From the NCBI GenBank assembly GCA_900472395.1, contig UCHV01000018.1, positions 124,001-188,000 on the forward strand: a DNA stretch of 64,000 bases, given 5' to 3'. Source of the stretch: Hyphomicrobiales bacterium. Lineage in GTDB: Bacteria > Pseudomonadota > Alphaproteobacteria > Rhizobiales > Rhizobiaceae. Numbering within the stretch: position 1 is the stretch's first letter; every line of letters starts with the position of its first letter. The notes beneath the pieces are model-generated. The model worked only from the letters and a program-made list of their open reading frames with translations. It was not told the origin of the DNA and did not search any database. Position numbers and translations under genes: made by a program. This document shows positions 37,017 to 46,140 of this stretch, piece by piece.

Positions 37017-38918
37017 ATGACCGATACCGCTGCAGAAAAAGCCGTCGAGAACCACGCATTCGAGGCCGATGTTGCCCGCCTGCTCCATATGATGGTCCAT
37101 TCGGTCTATTCCGACCGAAACGTGTTTCTGCGCGAACTGATTTCCAATGCCGCCGACGCCTGCGAAAAACTGCGCTATGAGGCGATCACAAATCCCTCGC
37201 TGTCGGCCGGTGACGGCGAGGGTCGCATCACGCTGACACTCGATGAAGACGGCAAGCGCCTCATCATCGAGGACAACGGTATCGGCATGAGCCGGGCAGA
37301 AATGATCGAGGCGCTCGGTACCATTGCGCGCTCGGGCACCCGCGCCTTCATGGAACGCATCGAGGCGGCGAAGGCGGAAAAAAGCGAACAGGGCGCGCAG
37401 CTGATCGGCCAGTTCGGCGTCGGCTTCTATTCCTGCTTCATGGTTGCCGAAAAGGTCGAGGTTGTCTCCCGCCGCGCCGGTGCGGATGAGGCCTGGCGCT
37501 GGTTGTCCGACGGCAAGGGAAGTTATGTCATCGATGCGGTGGATCTCGCTGACGCACAGGTGCGCGGCACGTCCATTACCCTCCATCTGATGGAGGATGC
37601 GGGCACCTATACGTCGCGCTGGACAGTCGAAAAGATCGTAAAGGATCAGTCCGGCCACGTGCCGGTACCGATCCTGCTGGTGGAAAAGCCCGGTGCGGAA
37701 CCGGCTCGCCTCACCGATGGCAGCGCCTTGTGGACACGCTCCAAGAACGAGATTTCCGCCGAAGAATATACGGATTTCTACCGCAGTCTTTCCGGCCAGT
37801 ATGATGATCCGGCGCTCAACGTGCATTTCCGTGCCGAAGGCCGCCACGAATACACCACGCTTGCCTTCGTGCCCGGTTCGCAGCCTTTCGACATGTTCGA
37901 TCCCGACCGCAAGGGCCGGATGAAGCTTTACGTCAAGCGTGTTTTCATCACCGACGATGCCGATCTGGTGCCGCGTTACCTGCGCTTCGTGCGCGGTCTC
38001 GTCGATACATCCGACCTGCCGCTCAACATGTCGCGTGAAATGATCCAGGAAAGTCCGGTTCTGTCGGCAATCCGCAAGGGTGTCACCAGCCGTGTGCTGA
38101 CGGCCATCGAAAAACTGGCTGCAAACGATGCGGATGCCTTCGCAAAACTATGGGAAAACTTCGGACCGGTCCTGAAAGAAGGCATTTACGAGGATTTCGA
38201 GCGCCGTGCGCAACTGCTCGCACTGTCGCGTTTCCGCTCGACCTCGAGCGGAGAAGGATATCGCTCGCTCGCCGATTATGTCCGTGATGCCAAGGAAGGA
38301 CAGCAGGCGATCTATTATCTCGCCGGCGGCAATCTCGAACAGTTGAAAAATTCTCCGCAGCTCGAAGGTTTTCGCGCGCGTGGGGTCGAGGTTCTGTTGC
38401 TGACTGATTCGATCGACAGTTTCTGGGTCATGAACGCGCCGGAATTCGAGGGTAAGTCGTTCAAGTCGATCACTCAAGGGGCGGCCGATCTCTCGCAATT
38501 TTCCAGGCCGGAGGGCGAGGAGCCGGCGGAAAAACCGCAAGCCACCGCCGTCATCGATGATCTCATCGCTTTTGCTAAGCTGCAGCTTGCCGATGCCGTT
38601 TCCGATGTCCGCATTTCGGATCGTCTGACCGAAAGTGCCGTCTGCCTCGTTGCCGCGGAGGGCGGTTACGACCGCCAGCTCGAAAAGATACTCCAGGGTG
38701 CCGGTCGGATCGAGGGTGCCAGCCGGCCGGTGCTGGAAGTCAATGTCGACCATGGCCTCGTTAGAGCAATCGCGGCAAAAACCGACGATCAGGCTTTGCG
38801 CGAGGATGCGGTTCTGCTCTTGCTCGATCAGGCGCGTATTCTCGATGGCGACAAGCCGGAAGATCCGCGCGGCTTTGCGGAACGATTGCAGCGGGTTTTC
38901 GAACGCGCCTTGAAGTGA
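37017..38918 (+). CDS. htpG: Hsp90-family chaperone HtpG
   Basis: Cytosolic ATP-dependent chaperone. The 633-residue protein has the GHKL ATP-binding motifs ELISNAADA, DNGIGM and GQFGVGFYS in its first 130 residues, and the middle-domain PLNMSRE (about residue 337). The length is normal. The start at 37017 follows GAGAGGAA; the frame extends upstream without family support. It is 146 bases after the cellulose operon and probably separately expressed. Confidence 0.95.
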   Translation: MTDTAAEKAVENHAFEADVARLLHMMVHSVYSDRNVFLRELISNAADACEKLRYEAITNPSLSAGDGEGRITLTLDEDGKRLIIEDNGIGMSRAEMIEALGTIARSGTRAFMERIEAAKAEKSEQGAQLIGQFGVGFYSCFMVAEKVEVVSRRAGADEAWRWLSDGKGSYVIDAVDLADAQVRGTSITLHLMEDAGTYTSRWTVEKIVKDQSGHVPVPILLVEKPGAEPARLTDGSALWTRSKNEISAEEYTDFYRSLSGQYDDPALNVHFRAEGRHEYTTLAFVPGSQPFDMFDPDRKGRMKLYVKRVFITDDADLVPRYLRFVRGLVDTSDLPLNMSREMIQESPVLSAIRKGVTSRVLTAIEKLAANDADAFAKLWENFGPVLKEGIYEDFERRAQLLALSRFRSTSSGEGYRSLADYVRDAKEGQQAIYYLAGGNLEQLKNSPQLEGFRARGVEVLLLTDSIDSFWVMNAPEFEGKSFKSITQGAADLSQFSRPEGEEPAEKPQATAVIDDLIAFAKLQLADAVSDVRISDRLTESAVCLVAAEGGYDRQLEKILQGAGRIEGASRPVLEVNVDHGLVRAIAAKTDDQALREDAVLLLLDQARILDGDKPEDPRGFAERLQRVFERALK

Positions 38919-38936
38919 TTTCGGCCGCCGACTGGT

Positions 38937-38962
38937 GCGGCCTTGCCACACGACAAGGCCGC
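38937..38962 (+). terminator. Stem-loop after htpG
   Basis: GCGGCCTTG (38937-38945) and CAAGGCCGC (38954-38962) are perfect 9-bp arms with an 8-base loop, 18 bases after the htpG stop. No T tract follows, so termination may be inefficient or the hairpin may protect the 3' end. Confidence 0.55.
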
Positions 38963-39092
38963 GAAAGGGTGATAAAACCTGAAGGCTGCAGGACGCCAGG
39001 CGATTTGCAGCCATACTTCTGGACGTTTATATACGACGCCTGACACATGTAGAGACATGGACGCGCACATGCCGTCCCTTTGACGGCACCCC

Positions 39093-41816
39093 ATGGAAAA
39101 GAGTCTTCTCCGTTATATCTGGAGACATACCCGACGGCAGCAGCTGTTCATCCTGGCCATCGTGGCGGCATCCATGGTGCCGTATTTCCTTGCGTTCGAT
39201 CTGCCCAAGCAGATCATCAACGGCCCGATCCAGGGCGGCGGTTTCGAAAGCGAAGGCGCCACGCAAGCCTATATGGATTTTACCGTCACGTTGCCGTGGG
39301 TCGGAACGATCTTTCAGTTCGATGGCATCCCGCTCGATCGTCTGGAAACACTGGGGGCTCTTTCTGCCGTCTTCCTGCTTCTGGTGATCATCAACGGCCT
39401 CTTCAAATATTACATCAATACCTACAAGGGGCGGCTTGGCGAACGCCTCCTGCGCCGCATCCGTTACCAGCTGGTCGATCGCATTCTGCGGTTTCCGCCC
39501 AGCTACCTCAAGAAGGTCCATGCCGCCGAAGTATCAAGCATGGTCAAGGACGAGGTCGAGCCGTTCGGTGGGTTTACCGGTGATGCCTTCGTGCAGCCGG
39601 CCATGCTGGGCGGTCAGGCCATCGCGGCGCTCTTCTTCATCATGGTGCAGAATTTCTGGCTCGGCATGATCGCCGCCACCATGGTGGCCATTCAGGTCGG
39701 CATCATCCCGAAGATGCGCCACCGGTTGATCGAACTCGGCCGCCAGCGCCAGGTCACGGCGCGTCATTTTGCCGGCAAGGTCAGCGATATCGTCGAAGGT
39801 ATCGGCACGATCCACGCTTTCGATACATCGAATTACGAACGTGCTGACATTTCTCATCGTCTCGGCCACATCTACAAGATCCGTTACGACCTCTATCAGT
39901 GGAAATTCCTCGTCAAGTTCGTGAACAACTTCCTGTCGCAGCTGACGCCATTTCTTTTTTATTCGATCGGCGGTTACCTGACCCTGCGCGGCAATCTTGA
40001 CGTCGGTCAGCTGATTGCGGTCATCAACGCCTACAAGGATCTTCCCGGACCGCTGAAGGAATTGATCGATTGGGATCAGGCGCGGCAGGACGTGCAGGTA
40101 AAATACGAGCAGGTTCTCGAAGAATTCGAGGCGCCGACTTTCATTCCGCCAACCGTCCATACGCTGGCGCCGAAATCGGACGACAAGTCCCTCTCTCCGC
40201 TTGCCGCCGTTAATGTGACGATCGAGGATCAGAGCGGGGCGCGTGTTGCCGAAGGCGTGTCCGTCCGGTTTGAACGGGGTGAAACGGTTGCCATCATCGA
40301 CAATGCCGGCGGCGGGGCCGAGGCGCTGGCGGAAGCGTTCGGTCGTGTAGTCTGGCCGGTCATCGGCAAGATCACGCTGCAGGAGACGGATCTGCTCGAG
40401 CTGCCGGAATCGGTGTCGGGCCGGGCGATCTCCTATTCGGGAGCTGACAGCTATTTCTTTCACGGCAGCCTGAAGGACAACCTTCTTTACGGGCTGAAAC
40501 ACGCACCGACATCCACCGTTACCTATAGCGGCCGCGAGGCGACGCAGCGGCGGTGGGAAATGCACGAGGCCCGTATGGCGGGCAATGCGGATTTCGACAT
40601 TCATGCGGAGTGGCTGGATCGCGGTACGACATCGGTCCGTAATGGCCAGAAGGATGACCTGAAGAACTCGCTTCTTTCGGCGCTGGATGCGGTGCAGCTG
40701 ACCTCGGATATCATGGATCTGGCGCTTCATTCGACCTTCGATCCGGAGGTCCATACGGAGCTTGCCGCCCGCATCGTCGATATGCGCCACGCCTTGCGCT
40801 CCACGCTTGCGGCAAAGGGCCTGTCGCATCTGGTCGTCTATTTCGAACCGGATCGTTACAATATCGAGGCGAGCGTCGGCGAGAACCTGTTGTTCGGCAC
40901 GATGAAGCAGGGCGCCAGCAACGAAAACTCGCTGCTCGACAGCGATTATTTCTACGATGTGCTGCGCTCGGCCGCCTTGCTGGAACCGCTTTTCGACATG
41001 GGTACGGCAATTGCCGAAAACCTGGTCGATATTTTTGGCAGCCTGCCGGAAGATCATCCTTTCTTTCAGCAGATGATCACGCTCAGCGCAGATGAAATCG
41101 ACGTCTACGAACAGCTGCTGCTGCGCTTCAAGGACCGACCGGCGGGTGTTCGGCCCAACCGCGACGAATTGCGTTCGATGATCCGGCTGAGCTTCAACTA
41201 TGTGGAGCTGCGTTATCGTTTCGGCCTTCTTACGCCGGAACTGTCGGAAAAAATCGTTAAGGCGCGCGATCTTCTTCACGACAAGCTGCCGGAACATCTC
41301 TCCGGTCTGATCGAGCGTTACGACCCGCACCGTTATATCGCGCTGGCCAGCCTGCGCGAAAACATACTCTTTGGAAAACTTTCGCACCGTATCGCCGACG
41401 CCGGCGATCAGATCCGCGCCGTAGCCTCGGGCGTCATGCACGAGAAGGATCTCTACGCCAGCTTCCTCGGAGTAGGGCTCGAATTCGACATCGGGGCGGG
41501 CGGAAGACGCCTGACGCTGGTGCAGCGACAGAAGCTCAATGTGGCCCGTTCACTCATCCGCCGGTCCGACTTTTACATCTTCAACAGGGCGCTTCCCGGC
41601 CTCGATCGACGCGTTCAAAGCGAGATCGTTAAAAACGTAGTGGATTTTCTAAAGGAACAGGATCATGATCCTGCGATTATATGGGTACTATCCAACACTT
41701 CCCTTGCCCGAATGTTCGGACGGGTCGTGGTGTTCGACAGAGGCTCGATCGCAGATGATGGAACATTCGAGACTCTTGAGCAGGAAAGTGGTATATTCAA
41801 GTCGCTGGTAGCCTAG
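39093..41816 (+). CDS. ABC-exporter-like membrane protein with degenerate ATPase and a long repeat-bearing insertion
   Basis: The 907-residue protein starts like an ABC exporter: an ABC_membrane region at about residues 15-325, ending with GGYLTLRGNLDVGQLIAV. The ATPase part follows at about 370, but its motifs are lost. The Walker A position reads NAGGGAEAL (404-412) with no GKS/T. The signature position reads GGRRLTLVQRQ (803-813), the Walker B position reads FYIFNRA (827-833) without Asp-Glu, and the switch His is Ser or Asn (867-868). About 340 residues are inserted between the Q-loop-like and signature-like regions. It probably does not hydrolyse ATP unaided. The frame is intact, so this is not a pseudogene. 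Neighbours suggest a role in surface-glycan export or its control. Confidence 0.8.
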   Translation: MEKSLLRYIWRHTRRQQLFILAIVAASMVPYFLAFDLPKQIINGPIQGGGFESEGATQAYMDFTVTLPWVGTIFQFDGIPLDRLETLGALSAVFLLLVIINGLFKYYINTYKGRLGERLLRRIRYQLVDRILRFPPSYLKKVHAAEVSSMVKDEVEPFGGFTGDAFVQPAMLGGQAIAALFFIMVQNFWLGMIAATMVAIQVGIIPKMRHRLIELGRQRQVTARHFAGKVSDIVEGIGTIHAFDTSNYERADISHRLGHIYKIRYDLYQWKFLVKFVNNFLSQLTPFLFYSIGGYLTLRGNLDVGQLIAVINAYKDLPGPLKELIDWDQARQDVQVKYEQVLEEFEAPTFIPPTVHTLAPKSDDKSLSPLAAVNVTIEDQSGARVAEGVSVRFERGETVAIIDNAGGGAEALAEAFGRVVWPVIGKITLQETDLLELPESVSGRAISYSGADSYFFHGSLKDNLLYGLKHAPTSTVTYSGREATQRRWEMHEARMAGNADFDIHAEWLDRGTTSVRNGQKDDLKNSLLSALDAVQLTSDIMDLALHSTFDPEVHTELAARIVDMRHALRSTLAAKGLSHLVVYFEPDRYNIEASVGENLLFGTMKQGASNENSLLDSDYFYDVLRSAALLEPLFDMGTAIAENLVDIFGSLPEDHPFFQQMITLSADEIDVYEQLLLRFKDRPAGVRPNRDELRSMIRLSFNYVELRYRFGLLTPELSEKIVKARDLLHDKLPEHLSGLIERYDPHRYIALASLRENILFGKLSHRIADAGDQIRAVASGVMHEKDLYASFLGVGLEFDIGAGGRRLTLVQRQKLNVARSLIRRSDFYIFNRALPGLDRRVQSEIVKNVVDFLKEQDHDPAIIWVLSNTSLARMFGRVVVFDRGSIADDGTFETLEQESGIFKSLVA

Positions 41817-41855
41817 GAGAGGGCTATCAAGCACAGCTGAACGGTGGTGACGACG

Positions 41856-42317
41856 ATGTTACTGAGGGAAGAAGTACAGCTTTTGCGCCGGATACCTTAC
41901 TTTGCGAAGGTGGACCCGTGCCGTCTTAAGCTGTTGGCTTTTGCGTCCAGCAGGGTCAGTTACGAGGCCAATCAGGAACTTTTTCACCAAGGCGATGCCG
42001 GCGACTGTGCTTATGTCCTTCTCGACGGAAGCGCTGACATCCTCATGGAAGCGCCGGACGGCGAAGTGAAGATCGGCGAAGTCACCGGTGACTGCATTGT
42101 CGGCGAAGTATGCCTTCTCTGCGATGGTGTCCGCACCGCAACTGTTCGCACCACAACCCCTGTCGAAGCGTTGAAGATCTGCAAGGATGCTTTTGCCAAG
42201 GTGCTGATCGATCCCGGCGTCACGCGCGAGGTTACCCGCGCCTTTGCCGAACAGCTGCATCGCACGACCAGCGAACTCGATCGTACGCGTGTCGGCCAAC
42301 GCCAGTTGGTCAACTGA
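41856..42317 (+). CDS. Stand-alone cyclic-nucleotide-binding domain protein
   Basis: The 153-residue protein is a single Crp-type cNMP domain. The phosphate-binding cassette looks intact (GEVCLL...GVRTATV, about residues 83-97), with the Glu and Arg that contact cyclic nucleotide phosphate. There is no helix-turn-helix, so it is not a DNA-binding Crp/Fnr regulator. It follows the ABC-like gene by 39 bases on the same strand and is probably co-transcribed with it. ATG at 41856 was preferred over the GTG codons at 41844 and 41847. Confidence 0.8.
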   Translation: MLLREEVQLLRRIPYFAKVDPCRLKLLAFASSRVSYEANQELFHQGDAGDCAYVLLDGSADILMEAPDGEVKIGEVTGDCIVGEVCLLCDGVRTATVRTTTPVEALKICKDAFAKVLIDPGVTREVTRAFAEQLHRTTSELDRTRVGQRQLVN

Positions 42318-42320
42318 CGT

Positions 42321-42803
42321 TCACGCCGTCCTGCGGTAATAGAAATAACGGCCTTCTTCCACGCTCGGCAGGCGAGGCAAAGCTTCCAGCTTGGCATGCT
42401 TCAATGGAAGGCCGCTGACCGCGACGCCGCCTTCCGCCAGCATTCCCACCACCATGTCCGGCAGCCATCGCAGCGTTATCGCATCCTTGTCCGGATATCC
42501 GGTGCCGATGTCGGCATGAACCAAAGCCGCATTCTTGCCGACGAAAGCCTGTCCGGTTTCGTTGATCTCACCCTCGATGAAATCGCCGGGCGCAGGTGAA
42601 AGCGTCTTGTGGGCCGCAAACTGCCGGTCAAAGGCGACGATGCGGCGATCTGCAAAGTTTTCGCGCAGGTGGCTGTATGTGCGACCATTGCCAAGTCCCA
42701 CTTCAAGTACTGCACCCTCCGGCAGATCCATCTCGTCACGAATGTGATTGAGGATGTCGCGCTGCGCCGACATGCGATTGATAAAGCTGTCGAGTCGGCT
42801 CAT
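42321..42803 (-). CDS. Small class I SAM-dependent methyltransferase
   Basis: The 160-residue protein has a motif I GAVLEVGLGNGRTYSHL (about residues 30-46) and a following IVAFDR acidic motif, typical of a Rossmann-fold methyltransferase. The substrate is unknown. It is convergent with the cNMP-domain gene with 3 bases between their stops. It lies 9 bases downstream of the nucleotide-sugar dehydrogenase gene on the same strand, so those two are likely one operon. Confidence 0.75.
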   Translation of the reverse strand: MSRLDSFINRMSAQRDILNHIRDEMDLPEGAVLEVGLGNGRTYSHLRENFADRRIVAFDRQFAAHKTLSPAPGDFIEGEINETGQAFVGKNAALVHADIGTGYPDKDAITLRWLPDMVVGMLAEGGVAVSGLPLKHAKLEALPRLPSVEEGRYFYYRRTA

Positions 42804-42812
42804 GAAAATTCC

Positions 42813-44150
42813 TCAGGCTTTGACGATGTTGTCGGCACTGATGGTGCGACGGGCGAAGACATTGCGCGTATCGATGATCAGCGGCGCCCAGTCGGCGAGC
42901 GACCGGTAATCCACATCGTCATGATCGGTGGCAATCAGTACGGCATCGAAACTGCGGATTTCAGCCTCGGTCCAGTCTATCGACTTGCGGCCGCGCAGGT
43001 GTCCGTATTCACGGGTCTGCGGAATTTCCGGCACGAAGGGGTCGTAATAGGAAAACTCGCCGCCACGCTCGAGAATGATTTCCATCAGCTTCAGCGAGGG
43101 ACTTTCGCGGATATCCGGCACGTTCTTTTTGTAGGCCAGGCCCAGGATCAGGATTTTCGAACGGCTGAGCGCCTTGCCGGACTTGATGTCCAGAGTTTCG
43201 GCAAGCCGGGTAATGACATGGCGCGGCATGGCGGTGTTGATTTCGCCGGCAAGCTCGATGAACCGGGTCGGCTGGTCGTATTCGCGCGATTTCCAGGTCA
43301 GGTAAAACGGGTCGATGGGAATGCAGTGCCCGCCAAGCCCGGGGCCGGGGTAAAACGGCATGTAGCCGAACGGTTTTGTCTTGGCCGCATCGATCACTTC
43401 CCAGACGTCGATCCCCATGGCTTCGTAGACGACCTTCAATTCGTTCACGAGCGCGATGTTGACGGCGCGAAAGATGTTTTCGGTCAGTTTTACCGCTTCG
43501 GCCGTCGCATTCGAGGATACCGGTACGACCGTTTTGACGACTGCACCATAAAAGGCCTGCATCATCTGCGTTGCCGCTTCGCCATCGCCCGCCACGATTT
43601 TGGGAATGGTTGAGGTTTCGAATTCCCGGTTGCCCGGATCTTCCCGCTCGGGCGAATAACCGATGAAGAAATCTACACCCGAACGCAGGCCGGATTTTTC
43701 GAGGATCGGCTTCATGACCTCATCGGTGGTGCCAGGATAGGTGGTGGATTCCAGGACGATCAGCTGGCCTGGCCGCAGGGTTTCCGCGATCTTCTCGCAA
43801 GTCTTTTCAACGTAGGACAGATCGGGATCGCGGTGATGCGTCAGCGGCGTCGGCACACAGATCGCAATCACGTCACAGTCGCGCAGGCGTGAAAAATCGG
43901 TGGTTGCGGAAAAACGGCCCGCGGCAGTTTCGCCAGCCAGAATATGATCCGGCACCGCCTCGATGTAACTCTTGCCCGCCTCAATCGCCACCATCTTCGA
44001 TGGATCGATATCGAAGCCGGTGACGGTATAGCCGGCGCGCGCCGTGGTAAGCGCCAGGGGCAGCCCGACATAACCGAGACCGATAACACCGGCGTGGGCG
44101 GATTTGGATTGAATGGCGGCAAGAAGGGTGGAGGAGGGGGTGCTGGTCAC
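42813..44150 (-). CDS. UDP-sugar 6-dehydrogenase, WbpA/UDP-N-acetylglucosamine type
   Basis: NAD-dependent enzyme that oxidises C6 of a UDP-sugar to a uronic acid. The 445-residue protein has the Rossmann motif GVIGLGYVGLPLA near the N-terminus, YSPERED, and the catalytic Cys in GPGLGGHCIPIDPFYL. This pattern is closer to UDP-HexNAc dehydrogenases (WbpA/TviB group) than to UDP-glucose dehydrogenase. The GTG at 44150 was chosen by alignment expectation, with only a weak AGG upstream; the frame extends to 44258. It implies that the glycan made by neighbouring genes contains a uronic acid. Confidence 0.85.
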   Translation of the reverse strand: MTSTPSSTLLAAIQSKSAHAGVIGLGYVGLPLALTTARAGYTVTGFDIDPSKMVAIEAGKSYIEAVPDHILAGETAAGRFSATTDFSRLRDCDVIAICVPTPLTHHRDPDLSYVEKTCEKIAETLRPGQLIVLESTTYPGTTDEVMKPILEKSGLRSGVDFFIGYSPEREDPGNREFETSTIPKIVAGDGEAATQMMQAFYGAVVKTVVPVSSNATAEAVKLTENIFRAVNIALVNELKVVYEAMGIDVWEVIDAAKTKPFGYMPFYPGPGLGGHCIPIDPFYLTWKSREYDQPTRFIELAGEINTAMPRHVITRLAETLDIKSGKALSRSKILILGLAYKKNVPDIRESPSLKLMEIILERGGEFSYYDPFVPEIPQTREYGHLRGRKSIDWTEAEIRSFDAVLIATDHDDVDYRSLADWAPLIIDTRNVFARRTISADNIVKA

Positions 44151-44305
44151 GTCGAAGAACCTGTATTTCTTTGCCCTCAGTTGAGTGCGAAGGGCCGAAC
44201 TGTCAAGTGATGGTGTGTCGCAGGCCGGTTCCGTGTCACCCGCATCACATCTCATCACGGCAAATCCGCTTGCCTGTCGCTTGGCCGGCCGTTTAAGCAG
44301 TTACC

Positions 44306-45394
44306 ATGAAAATCGCCTTCCATGCGCCTTTGAAATCGCCCAACCATCCGGTGCCGTCTGGAGACCGATTGATGGCGCGCCTGTTGATGGAAGTCTTGCG
44401 GCGTTGTGGTCACACGGTCGAGATCGCATCGGAGTTTCGCGTCTTTTCAGCGGTACCGGGTGCGCTTGCCGGCTTGCAGCAGCAGGCTGATCTTGAAATT
44501 ACAAGGCTCGAATCCGCTTGGCAGACGGGTGGCCGGCCGGATCTGTGGTTCTGCTACCACCCCTATTACAAGTCGCCCGACCTGCTGGGCCCCATGCTTT
44601 GCCAAAGGCATGGCGTTGCTTATGTCACGGCGGAAGCCTCATATTCCAGGCGCCGAAACGGTGAGGGTTGGCAGGACCATCAGGCGCTGCTGGCCGATGC
44701 GCTGAAAATGGCGGCAGTCAATATCAGCCTCACCCAGCGCGATCTCGACGGCATTTTTCAGAGCGTGCCGGATGCCGTTTTGGAGCCATTGTCGCCTTTC
44801 ATCGATACGGCACGCTTTGCTGACCTCACGCCGCAACCGCGACCGCATCACCTCGTGACCGTCGCGATGATGCGTCCTGGCGACAAGATGAGCAGTTATG
44901 CCGCGCTTGCCGCCGCTCTGCAGCGCCTTGATGATCTGCCCTGGACCTTGTCCATCGTCGGCGATGGACCTTCGCGTGGAGGGGTGGAAAACCTGTTTGC
45001 CGGGTTCGGATCGGACCGCATCGTCTGGCATGGACAGCTGGATGCGCAAGACGTGACCGAAGTGCTTGGCAGGAGCGCGGTCTATGTCTGGCCCGGCCAT
45101 GGTGAAGCCTATGGTTTGGCCTATCTGGAAGCACAGGCGGCAGGTCTGCCGGTAGTGGCCGAAAAGATTGCCGGCGTGCCGGAAGTGGTCATCGACGGCC
45201 GTACCGGATATCTGACGCCGCCCGGCGATACGCAGGCGTTTTCTGCCGCCATCCGCAAGCTGATGATTCACGTGGATCATCGTGATTCGATGGCCAGATC
45301 CGCAAGATGGTTCGTTCTGGAAGAACGCTCGCTTGATCGCGCTGCCGTCAGGCTCGACACGATTTTGAAGACCCATCTGGAAAGATCACGATGA
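44306..45394 (+). CDS. GT4-family glycosyltransferase
   Basis: GT-B fold glycosyltransferase of 362 residues. The N-terminal half begins MKIAFHAPLKSP and contains PSGDRLMARLL. The C-terminal half carries the GT4 nucleotide-sugar motif GEAYGLAYLEAQAAGLPVVA (about residues 267-286) and GVPEVV. No membrane segment is seen, so it is probably cytoplasmic or peripheral. Its stop overlaps the start of the deacetylase gene. Donor and acceptor are not known. Confidence 0.85.
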   Translation: MKIAFHAPLKSPNHPVPSGDRLMARLLMEVLRRCGHTVEIASEFRVFSAVPGALAGLQQQADLEITRLESAWQTGGRPDLWFCYHPYYKSPDLLGPMLCQRHGVAYVTAEASYSRRRNGEGWQDHQALLADALKMAAVNISLTQRDLDGIFQSVPDAVLEPLSPFIDTARFADLTPQPRPHHLVTVAMMRPGDKMSSYAALAAALQRLDDLPWTLSIVGDGPSRGGVENLFAGFGSDRIVWHGQLDAQDVTEVLGRSAVYVWPGHGEAYGLAYLEAQAAGLPVVAEKIAGVPEVVIDGRTGYLTPPGDTQAFSAAIRKLMIHVDHRDSMARSARWFVLEERSLDRAAVRLDTILKTHLERSR

Positions 45395-46140
45395 CCGAAC
45401 GTTTGCTGATCGAGGCGCTGGACCGGCTGGCTGCGCATGGCAAGCACGTAACCTTCTGGTTACGTGACGACGACTGCGTTGAACCAACCGCAGCGCTCGA
45501 TACCTTTCTGGCAACCGCAGGTGGGCATCATATCCCCGCCACGCTCGCTGTCATCCCCGGCCGCACCGGCGCATCGCTTGTCCGGCGTCTGGAAACGGAA
45601 AGGGATGTTCTCATCGCCGTGCATGGCTGGTCGCATGAAAATCACGGGCCGCAGGGTGTCAAAAAGCGTGAACTCGGCCTCGACCGTCCGATCGAGACCA
45701 TCCGGGACGAATTGCGCCAGGGTTTCGAGCTTTTGGCCGGGTGGTACGGAAAACGATTTTTACCGATGCTCGTGCCGCCTTGGAACCGCATCGATGCGGC
45801 CGTAACCGCGTTGCTTCCGGCGCTTGGTTATGATGCGCTTTCGACTTTCGGCCCGGAAAAGCCGGGGCCGCTCAAAATGCTCAATACCCATGTCGACGTC
45901 ATCGATTGGCATGGCACGCGCGGCGGTCGTGATGCCGATACGATGTTTGCGGAAGCCGCGGCCCTTTGCATCTCGGGTGGTGTGATCGGGGTGTTGACGC
46001 ATCATCTCGTGCACGATGGTGCCGTCACGGATTTTCTGGAGCGCCTGTTTGGCATCACCGCAAAACATCCCGGCTGCCGCTGGCGGTCTGCTGCGGATAT
46101 TCTTTCCTCACCAGCTTTTCCAGCCGATCAGAAAACCTGA
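45391..46140 (+). CDS. Polysaccharide deacetylase-like protein
   Basis: The 249-residue protein has a NodB-homology pattern: a double Asp in FWLRDDDCVEP (about residues 22-32), HGWSHENH as the metal-binding His pair (about 73-80) and VPPWNRID (about 129-136). No signal peptide is seen, which suggests action on a cytoplasmic, lipid-linked or nascent sugar. It overlaps the GT4 gene by ATGA, and its last 33 bases overlap the convergent glycosyltransferase gene. Confidence 0.78.
   Translation: MTERLLIEALDRLAAHGKHVTFWLRDDDCVEPTAALDTFLATAGGHHIPATLAVIPGRTGASLVRRLETERDVLIAVHGWSHENHGPQGVKKRELGLDRPIETIRDELRQGFELLAGWYGKRFLPMLVPPWNRIDAAVTALLPALGYDALSTFGPEKPGPLKMLNTHVDVIDWHGTRGGRDADTMFAEAAALCISGGVIGVLTHHLVHDGAVTDFLERLFGITAKHPGCRWRSAADILSSPAFPADQKT

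Noticed and set aside
35656-37059. 467-codon open frame antisense to the TPR gene and the htpG start
   Set aside because: It crosses two well-supported plus-strand genes, has no motif and no ribosome-binding site that stands out.
39534-41441. 635-codon open frame antisense to the ABC-like gene
   Set aside because: Its composition (Arg, Gln, Asp, His rich) is that of a shadow frame, while the plus-strand frame has membrane segments and recognisable ABC landmarks.
39093-41816. Reading the degenerate ABC gene as a pseudogene
   Set aside because: The frame is open over 907 codons without stops or frameshifts, and sequence features are regular up to the end, so selection appears to keep it.
41856-42317. 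Crp/Fnr transcription factor
   Set aside because: The product ends right after the cNMP domain and its following helix; there is no DNA-binding domain.
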